DNA of 64,000 bases from Roseobacter weihaiensis (GTDB taxonomy: Bacteria > Pseudomonadota > Alphaproteobacteria > Rhodobacterales > Rhodobacteraceae): positions 62,001 to 126,000 of the forward strand of contig NZ_JACNMO010000006.1 in assembly GCF_020622345.1 (NCBI RefSeq). The letters run 5' to 3'. This document shows, piece after piece, positions 39,955 through 48,094 of the stretch (positions within the stretch are counted from its first letter, which is position 1; each line of letters opens with the position of its first letter). The position numbers and the translations under genes were made by a program. The notes under the pieces are model-generated. The model saw only the letters and a list, made by a program, of their open reading frames with translations, was not told where the DNA came from and ran no database searches.

Positions 39955-40913
39955 GCCTCGGTGTTCTGGGGGCAGGCGCGTTCGGGACGGCACTGGCCAT
40001 CACTCTGAGCCAGAAGGGGCCGATGACCCTCTGGGCCAGAGACCCGGCGCAGGCCCACCAGATGGCCCGGGACCGCACAAACGCGGCGCGGCTGCCGGGT
40101 GTGGCCCTGCCGGATAGGCTGACAGTGACCTCTGATCTGACGGATTTAGACGCCCTCGATACCGTTCTCGTGGCGGTGCCTCTGCAAAAGCTCCGCGCTT
40201 TTCTGGAGGAAGCCCGCCGCCCTCTGACGGGCAAGACCCTGGTGGCCTGTTGCAAGGGGATGGAGCTTAGAACCGGGCTTGGCCCGCTGGAGATCATGGC
40301 GGAGGTCTGCCCCGAGAGCCCGCGTGCGCTGCTGACCGGGCCGAGTTTTGCACGCGACATCGCACAGGGTCTGCCCACCGCCCTGACGCTCGCCTGCACC
40401 GATGAGGACCAGTGCATCGCGCTGCAACAGGCGCTGTCGAACAACACGTTGCGACTGTACCGGACAGGGGATGTAATCGGGGCGGCGCTGGGCGGTGCGC
40501 TCAAGAATGTCATCGCGATTGCCTGCGGGGCGGCCATTGGGGCAGGTCTGGGTGAAAGCGCGCGGGCGGCGCTGATGACCCGCGGTCACGCCGAAATGCA
40601 GCGTCTGGCGGCGCATAAGGGGGCAGACCCCACAACGCTCTTTGGCCTGTCGGGCTTTGGGGATCTGGTGCTGACGGCCACCTCTGCACAATCGCGCAAT
40701 TACCGCTTTGGTCTGTCGATCGGAACCGGCGCGGCTTTTGACCCCGCCGCAACGGTCGAAGGCGCCGCCACTGCCCAAGCGGTTGCGGCCTATGCCAAGG
40801 CGCAGGGGATCGATCTGCCCATTTCCAGCGCTGTTGCAGCGCTGGTCGAAAAGCGGTTGGATGTGGAGGACGCCATGACGGCGCTATTGTCTCGCTCTTT
40901 GAAGGAAGAATAA
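39951..40913 (+). CDS. gpsA: Glycerol-3-phosphate dehydrogenase [NAD(P)+]
   Basis: GpsA reduces dihydroxyacetone phosphate to sn-glycerol 3-phosphate for phospholipid synthesis. The 320-residue protein has the dinucleotide loop [12 protein letters not shown] at the N-terminus, the [14 protein letters not shown] and [13 protein letters not shown] segments and the catalytic lysine in [13 protein letters not shown]. The protein is normal in length. It overlaps tsaD by 4 bases (ATGA) and is followed by the YciI gene after one base, so tsaD-gpsA-yciI-EVE form one operon. Confidence 0.96.
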   Translation: MSLGVLGAGAFGTALAITLSQKGPMTLWARDPAQAHQMARDRTNAARLPGVALPDRLTVTSDLTDLDALDTVLVAVPLQKLRAFLEEARRPLTGKTLVACCKGMELRTGLGPLEIMAEVCPESPRALLTGPSFARDIAQGLPTALTLACTDEDQCIALQQALSNNTLRLYRTGDVIGAALGGALKNVIAIACGAAIGAGLGESARAALMTRGHAEMQRLAAHKGADPTTLFGLSGFGDLVLTATSAQSRNYRFGLSIGTGAAFDPAATVEGAATAQAVAAYAKAQGIDLPISSAVAALVEKRLDVEDAMTALLSRSLKEE

Positions 40914-40914
40914 C

Positions 40915-41187
40915 ATGCTCGTCGCCTTGATTGCCCATGACAAACCCGGTGCATTGCCGATCCGGCAGGAAAACCGCCCGGCCCATGTCGACTACCTGAA
41001 GTCGGGATCGGCGGTGCGTCAGGCGGGTCCCTTGCTCGATGCGGAGGGGGAGATGTGCGGATCGTTGATTATTCTGGAAGTGGCAAACATGGCCGAAGCC
41101 GAAGCCTGGGCGGCACAGGACCCTTACGGAAAGGCCGGGCTTTTTGAAAAGCTGGACCTGATCGCCTGGAACCGGGTGATCGGGTGA
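40915..41187 (+). CDS. YciI-family small protein
   Basis: The 90-residue protein is a YCII-related ferredoxin-like fold protein. The family's His-Asp pair is visible in LIAHDKPGAL and RPAHVDYLKSG, followed by GEMCGSLIILEVANMAEAEA. Related proteins include dehalogenases and dimeric small enzymes, but the YciI group itself has no general function. It sits between gpsA and the EVE gene in a tight operon, its stop overlapping the EVE ATG by one base. Confidence 0.88.
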   Translation: MLVALIAHDKPGALPIRQENRPAHVDYLKSGSAVRQAGPLLDAEGEMCGSLIILEVANMAEAEAWAAQDPYGKAGLFEKLDLIAWNRVIG

Positions 41188-41609
41188 TGCGCTATTGGCT
41201 GTTTAAATCCGAACCCTCGACATGGAGCTGGGACGATCAGCTTGCCAAGGGCGATGTTGGCGAAGAATGGGACGGCGTGCGGAACTATCAGGCCCGCAAT
41301 TTCATGCGCGAGATGAAGGTTGGTGATCGCGGGTTCTTTTATCATTCGCAGAAAGAGAAATCCGTTGTTGGCCTTGTCGAGGTGATTGCGGAGGCGCATC
41401 CCGACAGCACAACCGACGATGACAGGTGGGAGTGCGTCGATATCAAGGCCCTCCGTTCGGTAAAGACGCCGGTGAGCCTCGAGATGGTCAAGCAGGACCC
41501 AAAGCTGGCAGAGATGGCGCTGCTGCGCAATTCGCGCCTGTCCGTGCAACCTGTCACAGCGGAAGAATGGCAGATTGTCTGCGCGATGGCAGGCGTGCCC
41601 CCGGAGTAG
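41187..41609 (+). CDS. EVE-domain protein
   Basis: The 140-residue protein is a stand-alone EVE (PUA-like) domain, with MRYWLFKSEPSTWSWDDQLA, VRNYQARNFMREMKVGDRGF and FYHSQKEKSVVGLVEVI. This fold binds modified bases in DNA or RNA. Solo EVE proteins (YtfJ/thymocyte nuclear protein 1-like) are common in proteobacteria and their ligand is unknown. It is the last gene of the tsaD-gpsA-yciI unit, and tsaD makes a tRNA modification, which is suggestive but not evidence. A TGTCAGC/GCTGACA hairpin lies just past the stop. Confidence 0.92.
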   Translation: MRYWLFKSEPSTWSWDDQLAKGDVGEEWDGVRNYQARNFMREMKVGDRGFFYHSQKEKSVVGLVEVIAEAHPDSTTDDDRWECVDIKALRSVKTPVSLEMVKQDPKLAEMALLRNSRLSVQPVTAEEWQIVCAMAGVPPE

Positions 41610-41682
41610 GGTCTGTCAGCCCTGCGTATCGCTGACATCGCGGAACATGAAACTGTTCTCACGGCTGTTGTGGATACATCTG

Positions 41683-41788
41683 AAACAGAAAAAGGGTTCT
41701 GAGCCATCGCCAGAACCCTTCTTCGCCCCACGTGCTCCCATACCCACCGCACGTGTTTGAAACTGGTCCTGGCCATACTGGCCGGGTG
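41683..41788 (-). ncRNA. Candidate structured small RNA (three hairpins, own promoter and terminator)
   Basis: Read on the minus strand, the 294-base gap between the EVE gene and the DUF2853 gene has a promoter-like pair (TTGCAG, TATAGA, 16-base spacer) followed by three hairpins in a row. They are GGCCA/TGGCC (41771-41783), CACGTGC/GCACGTG with a 13-base G-rich loop (41729-41755) and AAGGGTTCTG/CAGAACCCTT (41692-41720). The last one runs into TTTTTCTGTTT, making it an intrinsic terminator. The predicted RNA is about 105 bases. No ORF fits. I do not recognise it as 6S, SRP RNA or another standard family. Confidence 0.55.
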
Positions 41789-41793
41789 AAATA

Positions 41794-41821
41794 TCTATAT
41801 CAGTCTACAGAAAAACTGCAA
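41794..41821 (-). promoter_or_regulatory. Promoter of the candidate small RNA
   Basis: On the minus strand TTGCAG (complement 41816-41821) and TATAGA (complement 41794-41799) are 16 bases apart. The -10 is followed by T and preceded by TGA, giving an extended -10 feel. Initiation would be near 41787, at the start of the first hairpin region. Confidence 0.5.
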
Positions 41822-41851
41822 TTTTTCAGTCGTTTAAAAGCAATCTAAAAT

Positions 41852-41878
41852 AGAAACGCCTCTTTAAGAAAAGAGGCG
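41852..41878 (-). terminator. Rho-independent terminator after the DUF2853 gene
   Basis: On the minus strand, CGCCTCTTT and AAAGAGGCG arms (plus-strand 41857-41865 and 41870-41878) enclose a 4-base loop and are followed by TTTCTATTTT. It separates the DUF2853 transcript from the small-RNA candidate downstream. Confidence 0.85.
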
Positions 41879-41903
41879 CCCCAAAATCCGCAGTTGCGTG
41901 AGA

Positions 41904-42245
41904 TTATCCGTAGACGGATTCTTTCCCGAAGTGCTTGGTCAGCATGTAGTAGACCACGGCGCGGTATTTGTTGCGCTCGGACTTGCCATAGGTCTCGATC
42001 ACCTTGTCGATCGCTTCCATCAGGGCCGGGCTATCCGCAAGGCCTAGTTTTTTCATCAGAAAATTCTCTTTCACCGTTTCCAGCTCAGCGGGCTGGCTGC
42101 TGGCGACGGTCGACGCATCCGCATCGTAGATTGACGGCCCGCACCCAATGGTGACCTTGGTCAACAGATCCATGTCCGGTGTCATACCGCATTTGTTTTT
42201 CAAATCGTCCGCATAATGCGCGATCAAATCGTCCCGCTTACCCAT
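41904..42245 (-). CDS. DUF2853-family protein
   Basis: The 113-residue all-helical soluble protein matches the DUF2853 family: MGKRDDLIAHYADDLKNKCG, then MDLLTKVTIGCGPSIYDADA and a C-terminal YYMLTKHFGKESVYG. The family has no known function. It has an intrinsic terminator immediately downstream and about 340 bases of apparent non-coding sequence upstream, so it is a single-gene unit. Confidence 0.85.
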   Translation of the reverse strand: MGKRDDLIAHYADDLKNKCGMTPDMDLLTKVTIGCGPSIYDADASTVASSQPAELETVKENFLMKKLGLADSPALMEAIDKVIETYGKSERNKYRAVVYYMLTKHFGKESVYG

Positions 42246-42512
42246 ATAAAAGAGTCTCCCTCGTTGGTTTCTAGCCGATAATTTCCCGACCTGCCTGAAA
42301 CACTAGAATCGAATTGGGTTTCACAAAAGGGATTTCTGACCGGGAATTCCCCCATCAACGGCCCCTGACGGCAAATGCCGCCGGGACAGGACGCGGCCGT
42401 CATGGGAGATAAGCGGGCTGTTGCTTGAAAAAACATATTCATCTCTGGAGCAGGTTGAGCCAGCTGCTCTTTGAAATACGGCCAAAGAGAACGCGTCCAG
42501 ACAGAGGTTCCA
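42246..42512. other. Gap between the DUF2853 and ahcY genes
   Basis: About 270 bases between the DUF2853 start and the ahcY terminator show no convincing gene. The region should hold the DUF2853 promoter on the minus strand. No conspicuous repeat was found. Confidence 0.5.
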
Positions 42513-42547
42513 TAAAAAACGCCGCCCGGCGACTTCGGGCAGCGTTT
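42513..42547 (-). terminator. Rho-independent terminator of ahcY
   Basis: Minus-strand arms AACGCTGCCCG and CGGGCGGCGTT pair around an AAGTCGC loop, with one mismatch or wobble, and end in TTTTTTAT. It lies about 40 bases past the ahcY stop. Confidence 0.88.
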
Positions 42548-42583
42548 TGAAAAAGCCTGCTGTCGTTGACCTGCGGCGTTCAA

Positions 42584-43972
42584 TCAGTAGCGGTAATGCT
42601 CCGGCTTGAAGGGACCTTCGGGGGCAACGCCGATGTAAGACGCCTGGTCAGCATCAAGCTGGGTCAGCTTCACCCCGATCCGGTCCAGATGCAGGCGTGC
42701 GACCTTTTCATCCAGATGTTTGGGCAGGATATAGACATCGTTTTTGTAATTTTCGCCCTTGGTCCAGAGCTCGATCTGCGCCAACACCTGGTTGGTGAAG
42801 GATGCCGACATCACGAACGACGGGTGCCCCGTGGCGTTGCCGAGGTTCAGCAGACGCCCCTCGGACAGCAAGATCAGACGGTTGCCGTTTGGCATCTCGA
42901 TCATGTCGACCTGCTCTTTGATGTTGGTCCACTTGTGGTTCTTCAGCGCCGCGACCTGAATTTCGTTGTCAAAGTGGCCGATATTGCCGACAATCGCCAT
43001 GTCCTTCATCTCGCGCATGTGCTCGATGCGAATCACGTCCTTGTTGCCCGTGGTGGTGATGAAGATATCCGCTGATCCGACGACATCCTCCAGCAGGACA
43101 ACCTCAAACCCGTCCATGGCGGCCTGCAAGGCGCAGATCGGGTCAACTTCGGTGACTTTCACGCGGGCACCGGCACCGCGCAGCGAGGCGGCGGAGCCTT
43201 TTCCGACATCGCCGTAGCCCATGACCACCGCGACCTTACCGGCCATCATGGTGTCGGTAGCGCGGCGAATGCCGTCCACCAGCGATTCCTTGCAGCCGTA
43301 TTTGTTGTCAAATTTCGACTTGGTGACAGAATCGTTCACGTTGATGGCAGGGAAGGGCAGTTGCCCCTGTTTCACCAGCTCATAAAGACGGTGCACACCG
43401 GTTGTGGTTTCTTCCGACACACCGACGATCTGGTCGCGGGTCTTGGTGAACCAGCCCGGCGATGCTTCCAGCCGTTTCTTGATCTGCGCCTTGATGACCG
43501 TTTCCTCCTCGGACGTGGGCACCGGGATGATCTCTTCGCCGGCCTCGGCCCGCGCGCCCAGCAACACGTAAAGCGTGGCGTCACCGCCATCATCAAGGAT
43601 CAGGTTCGGTCCCTCCGGGAACATGAAGGATTTGTCGACGTAGTCCCAATGCTCTTCAAGCGATTGACCCTTAATGGCAAAAACCGGTGTGCCGCCTGCT
43701 GCAATCGCGGCGGCGGCGTGATCCTGGGTCGAAAAGATGTTGCAGGACGCCCAGCGCACATCGGCCCCCAGCGCCACGAGCGTCTCGATCAGCACCGCTG
43801 TCTGGATCGTCATGTGCAGCGACCCGACGATGCGCGCGCCCGCCAGCGGCTTGCTCTCGCCATACTCATCCCGCAGCGCCATCAGGCCGGGCATTTCAGT
43901 TTCGGCAATGTCGAGCTCTTTGCGGCCGTAATCCGCAAGTGCGATGTCTTTCACAACATAATCGTTGGTCAT
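42584..43972 (-). CDS. ahcY: Adenosylhomocysteinase (S-adenosylhomocysteine hydrolase)
   Basis: AhcY cleaves S-adenosylhomocysteine, the by-product of methylation, to adenosine and homocysteine using tightly bound NAD+. The 462-residue protein has the NAD-binding loop [20 protein letters not shown], the substrate motif [16 protein letters not shown], the [16 protein letters not shown] segment and the C-terminal KPEHYRY end that is nearly invariant in the family. It carries the bacterial insert of about 40 residues. The window's methyl-transfer enzymes (RlmN, UbiE) would generate its substrate. No SAH-riboswitch consensus was seen upstream. In Rhodobacter, ahcY likewise lies near the reg cluster, as here. 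Confidence 0.97.
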   Translation of the reverse strand: MTNDYVVKDIALADYGRKELDIAETEMPGLMALRDEYGESKPLAGARIVGSLHMTIQTAVLIETLVALGADVRWASCNIFSTQDHAAAAIAAGGTPVFAIKGQSLEEHWDYVDKSFMFPEGPNLILDDGGDATLYVLLGARAEAGEEIIPVPTSEEETVIKAQIKKRLEASPGWFTKTRDQIVGVSEETTTGVHRLYELVKQGQLPFPAINVNDSVTKSKFDNKYGCKESLVDGIRRATDTMMAGKVAVVMGYGDVGKGSAASLRGAGARVKVTEVDPICALQAAMDGFEVVLLEDVVGSADIFITTTGNKDVIRIEHMREMKDMAIVGNIGHFDNEIQVAALKNHKWTNIKEQVDMIEMPNGNRLILLSEGRLLNLGNATGHPSFVMSASFTNQVLAQIELWTKGENYKNDVYILPKHLDEKVARLHLDRIGVKLTQLDADQASYIGVAPEGPFKPEHYRY

Positions 43973-44163
43973 CTATATCATGTCCTGTTTATCCGGGTTG
44001 TGGCGCAGATAGCACTGACCACCCTGTTAGACAATGCGGCTTTGCGTTCACGCTGAACCAAGGGTTACCAATGGTGCCAACAGCCCGGCGCTTATCCGGC
44101 TTGCACCCTGTGGCGCGCCGGGGCAAAGCTGACGTTCAGACGGATCATGGGAAGGAGCAACCG

Positions 44164-44760
44164 ATGGCACCTCAGGCACGGGCGTGGCAGCGCATGTTGT
44201 CGGGACGGCGGCTCGACCTGCTGGATCCGACGCCCGTTGATATCGAGATCGAAGATATCGCCCGAGGGTTGGCCTTTGTGGCGCGCTGGAATGGCCAGAC
44301 ACGCGGTGCCCATGCCTATTCCGTGGCAGAACATTCGCTTTTGGTCGAGACGCTTTTTGCCCGCATCGCCCCCAAGGCACCGGTGAAATGGCGGCTGGCC
44401 GCACTTTTGCATGATGCCCCGGAATACGTGATTGGCGATATGATCTCGCCAGTGAAAGCGGCGGTGGGGCCGGGGTATGAGGCGCTGGACGTGCGACTGA
44501 CGGCCGCCATTCATCTGCGGTTTGGCCTGCCGGCGGCCCTGCCGGTTCAGATCAAGCGGCAGATCAAAAAGGCCGATAAGATCAGCGCCTGGATGGAAGC
44601 AACCCAGATCGCGGGTTTCTCCGAAACGGAGGCCAGCAAGTTCTTTGGCAAACCGGATACCGCCGTGATCGCGGATCTGACCCTCACACTCCGCCCCCCG
44701 GCAGAGACACGCGATGCCTTTACCGCACGCCATAACAGCCTGTTGGAGAGCATGGGATGA
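44164..44760 (+). CDS. HD-domain phosphohydrolase (YfbR-like)
   Basis: The 198-residue protein has the HD metal-binding set: His in RGAHAYSVAEHSLLV, the His-Asp pair in AALLHDAPEYVIGD and a distant Asp in KKADKISAWME. This pattern matches YfbR-like 5'-nucleotidases and related hydrolases acting on nucleotides. The ATG at 44164 follows GAAGGAG at a good distance. It diverges from ahcY, and its stop overlaps the GNAT start (ATGA), so the two are co-translated. Confidence 0.85.
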   Translation: MAPQARAWQRMLSGRRLDLLDPTPVDIEIEDIARGLAFVARWNGQTRGAHAYSVAEHSLLVETLFARIAPKAPVKWRLAALLHDAPEYVIGDMISPVKAAVGPGYEALDVRLTAAIHLRFGLPAALPVQIKRQIKKADKISAWMEATQIAGFSETEASKFFGKPDTAVIADLTLTLRPPAETRDAFTARHNSLLESMG

Positions 44761-45242
44761 GGACCGTGCGCCGCGCCATGGCGCTGGATTGCCGGTCGAT
44801 GGCAAACCTGCTCAACGCCATCATCGAAAAAGGCGGCACAACCGCTCTGACCCGTCCCGTGACCGCGGACGATCTGGCCGACTGGATGGCCACCGACGCG
44901 CAGCGATCCGCCTGGCATGTGGCGCTGGACGAGGCGGAGCAGGTTGTCGGGTTTCAATGGATCAGCCCCCACCCGAAGCTTCCTGCGGAGGCGGCGGATA
45001 TCGCGACATTTGTCCAGATCGGACGCACCGGGCTTGGCATTGGCTCGGCCCTCTTCAGCGCAACCGCAAAGGCCGCCAAAGACCTTGGGTATTCCTGGAT
45101 CAACGCCACAATTCGCGCGGACAACACCGGCGGGCTGACCTATTACCAAAGCCGGGGGTTTCGGGATTGGGCCGTTGACGAAGCGGTCTTGCTGGAAAGC
45201 GGCACCATCGTCGACAAGATCAGCAAGCGCTATGACGTTTAA
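44757..45242 (+). CDS. GNAT-family N-acetyltransferase
   Basis: The 161-residue protein has the GNAT core: strands around WHVALDEAEQVVGFQWISPH, the acetyl-CoA loop QIGRTGLGIGSALFSATAKA (Q/RxxGxG/A form) and NTGGLTYYQSRGFRDW in the C-terminal part. It acetylates an unknown small molecule or protein N-terminus. It is translationally coupled to the HD hydrolase gene and converges on regA with a 15-base gap. Confidence 0.87.
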   Translation: MRTVRRAMALDCRSMANLLNAIIEKGGTTALTRPVTADDLADWMATDAQRSAWHVALDEAEQVVGFQWISPHPKLPAEAADIATFVQIGRTGLGIGSALFSATAKAAKDLGYSWINATIRADNTGGLTYYQSRGFRDWAVDEAVLLESGTIVDKISKRYDV

Positions 45243-45257
45243 GCCTTGGCGCGACTG

Positions 45258-45812
45258 TCAGCGCGGCGACCGCTTTGCCAGGATCCGTTGCAAGGTGCGG
45301 CGATGCATGTTCAGCCGCCGCGCCGTTTCGCTCACATTACGGTCGCAAAGCTCGTAGACACGCTGAATATGTTCCCAACGCACGCGATCCGCGCTCATCG
45401 GGTTTTCGGGCGGGGGTGGCAGATCATCGCCGCGCGCCAGCAGGGCGTTCACAATGTCTGCCGCATCGGCCGGTTTCGACAGGTAATCAACCGCGCCGAT
45501 CTTGACCGCAGCGACGGCTGTCGCGATGGCGCCATACCCTGTCAGCACCACGACCCGTGCGTCGGGACGTTTGCTGCGCAGGACCTCAACCACATCCAGA
45601 CCATTGCCATCGTCAAGGCGCAGGTCCACCACGGCGTAAGCGGGCGGCCGCGCCGTCGCGATGGCGCGGCCTGCGGTCACGGACCCTGCCGTCTCCACGT
45701 CAAATCCCCGCTTTTCCATCGCCTTGGCGAGGCGACGCAAAAACGGCTCATCATCGTCCAAAAGCAAAAGGGTTTTATCCTCACCAAGATCAGGATGTAA
45801 TGTATCGGGCAT
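45258..45812 (-). CDS. regA: Redox response regulator RegA/PrrA (ActR)
   Basis: RegA is the response regulator of the RegB/RegA global redox system, which activates or represses photosynthesis, respiration and carbon- and nitrogen-fixation genes. The 184-residue protein has the receiver domain with Asp63 (VVDLRLDDGNG) as phosphoacceptor, a Thr and Lys at the usual places (VVLTGYG, LSKPA), a proline-rich linker (DDLPPPPEN) and the C-terminal Fis-type helix-turn-helix NVSETARRLNMHRRTLQRIL, which is nearly invariant in the family. It follows senC in the same direction. No hvrA gene lies downstream, unlike in Rhodobacter. Confidence 0.96.
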   Translation of the reverse strand: MPDTLHPDLGEDKTLLLLDDDEPFLRRLAKAMEKRGFDVETAGSVTAGRAIATARPPAYAVVDLRLDDGNGLDVVEVLRSKRPDARVVVLTGYGAIATAVAAVKIGAVDYLSKPADAADIVNALLARGDDLPPPPENPMSADRVRWEHIQRVYELCDRNVSETARRLNMHRRTLQRILAKRSPR

Positions 45813-45902
45813 CTTTGCTCTCTCCCTAGGCAGGCCTTGCGGTATATATGTGTCGCGAGACCCGACAGGTCAAATGGGAACGCCCGTTTCCCTCATGTCA
45901 GG

Positions 45903-46526
45903 TCACGCATTCTCGACAAAGCACGCGACCGTATCCGCCATCTGCTCGGGAGAGATTTCGCGGCGGAAGAACTCCACAAACCCGTGCTCCGGCAGGACCA
46001 GATAGCTGAAGGTGGAGTGATCCACGAGATAGTAATCCTCATCGCCTTCCTGCGCACGGTAGTAAGTACGATAGGCGGTGCTGGCCTCTTTGACCTGTTC
46101 AGGTGACCCGGTCAGGCCAATCATGCGCTGGTGCATATTTGCCGCAAAGTCGCCCACAACCTCGGGCGTGTCCCGCTGGGGGTCGATAGAGATGAAAACC
46201 GGGGTCACGCTCATGCCACGCTCATCCAGCACGTCGACCGCGACCGCATTGCGCGCCACATCGAGCGGGCACACGTCCGGGCAGAAGGTATACCCGAAAT
46301 ACAGCAATGAAGGCTCGGTGATCACGTCCTGATCCGTCACGGTATTGCCATCGGCGTTGACCAGCTCGAACGGCCCGCCGATAGCGCCTGCCCCACCGGC
46401 AACGGTGCTGGCCCGGCATTGGGCGAACTGATCCGCGTCGTCGGAGCTCTGCGTGGCGATCCAGACCCCTCCCAGAAGGCCGACAACGGCGGCAACGGCA
46501 AACAAGGCAATCAGACGCGTGTTCAT
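45903..46526 (-). CDS. senC: SCO1/SenC/PrrC-family copper chaperone
   Basis: This thioredoxin-fold membrane-anchored protein delivers copper for cytochrome c oxidase assembly and, in purple bacteria, is part of the prrBCA/reg locus. The 207-residue protein has one N-terminal transmembrane helix (LIALFAVAAVVGLLGGVWI), a periplasmic domain with the copper-binding Cys82 and Cys86 in TFCPDVCPLD, and the conserved His in LVDHSTFSYLV. The ATG at 46526 has GAGGAG 7 bases upstream. It diverges from regB and precedes regA by 90 bases, forming a regB < > senC-regA layout. Confidence 0.95.
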   Translation of the reverse strand: MNTRLIALFAVAAVVGLLGGVWIATQSSDDADQFAQCRASTVAGGAGAIGGPFELVNADGNTVTDQDVITEPSLLYFGYTFCPDVCPLDVARNAVAVDVLDERGMSVTPVFISIDPQRDTPEVVGDFAANMHQRMIGLTGSPEQVKEASTAYRTYYRAQEGDEDYYLVDHSTFSYLVLPEHGFVEFFRREISPEQMADTVACFVENA

Positions 46527-46617
46527 GGCAAACTCCTCGAAAAAGCTTAGCTTGATGGTATCATGGCGCAGTCCTAACGTCCTGCGACAAACTATCAACT
46601 CAACAAGCGGTGATAAC

Positions 46618-48006
46618 GTGGCGGATACAAATCTCAAGCCCCTTTCGGGCGGCACGCGGGCCAATTGGATCCGGCTGCGGTCAATGATCCTGCTGCGCTG
46701 GTTTGCCATCGCCGGACAGCTGACCGCGATCACCGTGGCGCAGCAGATGTACGGGCTGCAACTGGAGCTTGGGCTTTGCTATCTGGCCATTGGTGCCTCG
46801 GTCATCGCGAACCTGGTTGCGATTTTCGTCTTTCCCGAAAACAAGCGCCTGACCGACACGCAAAACATGTTGATGGTGCTCTTTGACCTGCTGCAACTGA
46901 GTTTTCTGCTGTTCCTCACCGGCGGGCTGCACAACCCCTTTGCGCTTTTGATGCTGGGGCCCGTGACCATTTCCGCCGCGGTGCTCACACTGCGCTCCAC
47001 GGTGTTTCTGGGGGCCACGGCGATCATGCTGGTGTCACTGCTGGCGCAGTTCAACTACCCGTTGCGGACGGAACAGGGGCTCATTCTGGCGATTCCGGAT
47101 ATCTTTGTTTTCGGCAATTGGATCGCGCTTATCATCGCGATCATCTTCATCAGTGCCTACTCCGTGCGGGTCACCTCCGAAATTCACACCATGTCAGATG
47201 CGCTATCGGCCACGCAGATGGCGCTGGCGCGCGAACAAAAACTGACCGACCTCGGCGGGGTGGTTGCCGCGGCTGCCCATGAGCTGGGTACACCGCTGGC
47301 GACGATAAAGCTTGCCAGCGGTGAGCTTTATGAAGAGCTCGCAGACAAGCCGGACCTGCAGGAAGACGCGTCCCTGATCCGCGAACAGGCAGACCGCTGC
47401 CGTGACATTCTGCGCGACATGGGCCGCGCCGGCAAAGATGATCTGCATCTCAAGAAAGCCCCCCTGCGCACGGTGCTCGAAGAAGCCGCAGAGCCGCATC
47501 GGGACCGCGGCAAGGAGATCGCGTTTCAACTCGTCGGGCGGGAAGTGGATCAGCCTCTCATCCTGCGCAAACCGGAGATCATCCACGGTATTCGAAATCT
47601 CATCCAGAACGCGGTGGATTTTGCCGAACAGCAGATCTGGATCGAGGCACGGTGGAGCGAAAAGACCATCGGGTTGAGAATCATGGATGACGGGCGCGGC
47701 TTTCCACCCCAGATGATTGGCAGAATCGGGGACCCATTCATGAAACACCGCAGGTCGGTTTCGGAAAAGGGCGCCCGACCGGGATACGAGGGTATGGGTC
47801 TGGGGCTCTTCATCGCCAAAACGCTGCTTGAGCGGTCAGGTGCGGAGTTGAGTTTTGCCAACGGTCGCGAAGAATCGCCGCTTGATCAAGGTGTTGCGCG
47901 CGGTATCGGCGCGGTTGTCGAAGTAACCTGGCGCCGGCGCGACATCGACGCGGTCACCGGGGACAGCCCTGTGCCGCAGGGCGCCAACCAACGTATTCCG
48001 ATTTAG
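46618..48006 (+). CDS. regB: Redox sensor histidine kinase RegB/PrrB
   Basis: RegB senses respiratory redox state and phosphorylates RegA. The 462-residue protein starts at GTG. It has six predicted transmembrane helices, the quinone-contacting motif GGLHNPF (residues 102-108), the H-box with His221 (AAAHELGTPLATIK), the redox-active Cys261 in DRCRDILRDMGRAGKDD and the ATP-binding N and G boxes (GIRNLIQNAVDFA, GYEGMGLGLFIAKTL). These positions equal Rhodobacter His225 and Cys265 with an offset of four. All key residues are intact, so disulfide-based redox control is expected. Confidence 0.96.
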   Translation: MADTNLKPLSGGTRANWIRLRSMILLRWFAIAGQLTAITVAQQMYGLQLELGLCYLAIGASVIANLVAIFVFPENKRLTDTQNMLMVLFDLLQLSFLLFLTGGLHNPFALLMLGPVTISAAVLTLRSTVFLGATAIMLVSLLAQFNYPLRTEQGLILAIPDIFVFGNWIALIIAIIFISAYSVRVTSEIHTMSDALSATQMALAREQKLTDLGGVVAAAAHELGTPLATIKLASGELYEELADKPDLQEDASLIREQADRCRDILRDMGRAGKDDLHLKKAPLRTVLEEAAEPHRDRGKEIAFQLVGREVDQPLILRKPEIIHGIRNLIQNAVDFAEQQIWIEARWSEKTIGLRIMDDGRGFPPQMIGRIGDPFMKHRRSVSEKGARPGYEGMGLGLFIAKTLLERSGAELSFANGREESPLDQGVARGIGAVVEVTWRRRDIDAVTGDSPVPQGANQRIPI

Positions 48007-48030
48007 GAAACAGGGGCAGCGACCGAAAAA

Positions 48031-48045
48031 TTAACCCTGCGTTAA
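48031..48045 (+). promoter_or_regulatory. CtrA-type binding box upstream of the DivL-like gene
   Basis: TTAA (48031-48034), seven bases, then TTAA (48042-48045) exactly matches the alphaproteobacterial CtrA consensus TTAA-N7-TTAA. It lies 50 bases before the ATG, in the 88-base gap after regB, a position compatible with overlap of the promoter. This suggests control of divL by CtrA. Confidence 0.65.
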
Positions 48046-48094
48046 CCAACCCATGGGACTGCTACCTGACTGCGTCGCATAGGGTTCGAGCTAC

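Noticed and set aside
41668-41676. DnaA-box-like TTGTGGATA
   Set aside because: It is a single 8-of-9 match with no neighbours, expected by chance in 64 kb.
43973-44060. SAH or SAM riboswitch upstream of ahcY
   Set aside because: The region before ahcY lacks recognisable conserved cores of the known SAH or SAM classes by eye. A covariance search could still overturn this.
46560-46600. RegA-binding site in the regB-senC divergent region
   Set aside because: GCGCA and TGCGAC half-sites occur but the spacing does not match the published RegA pattern well enough to call.
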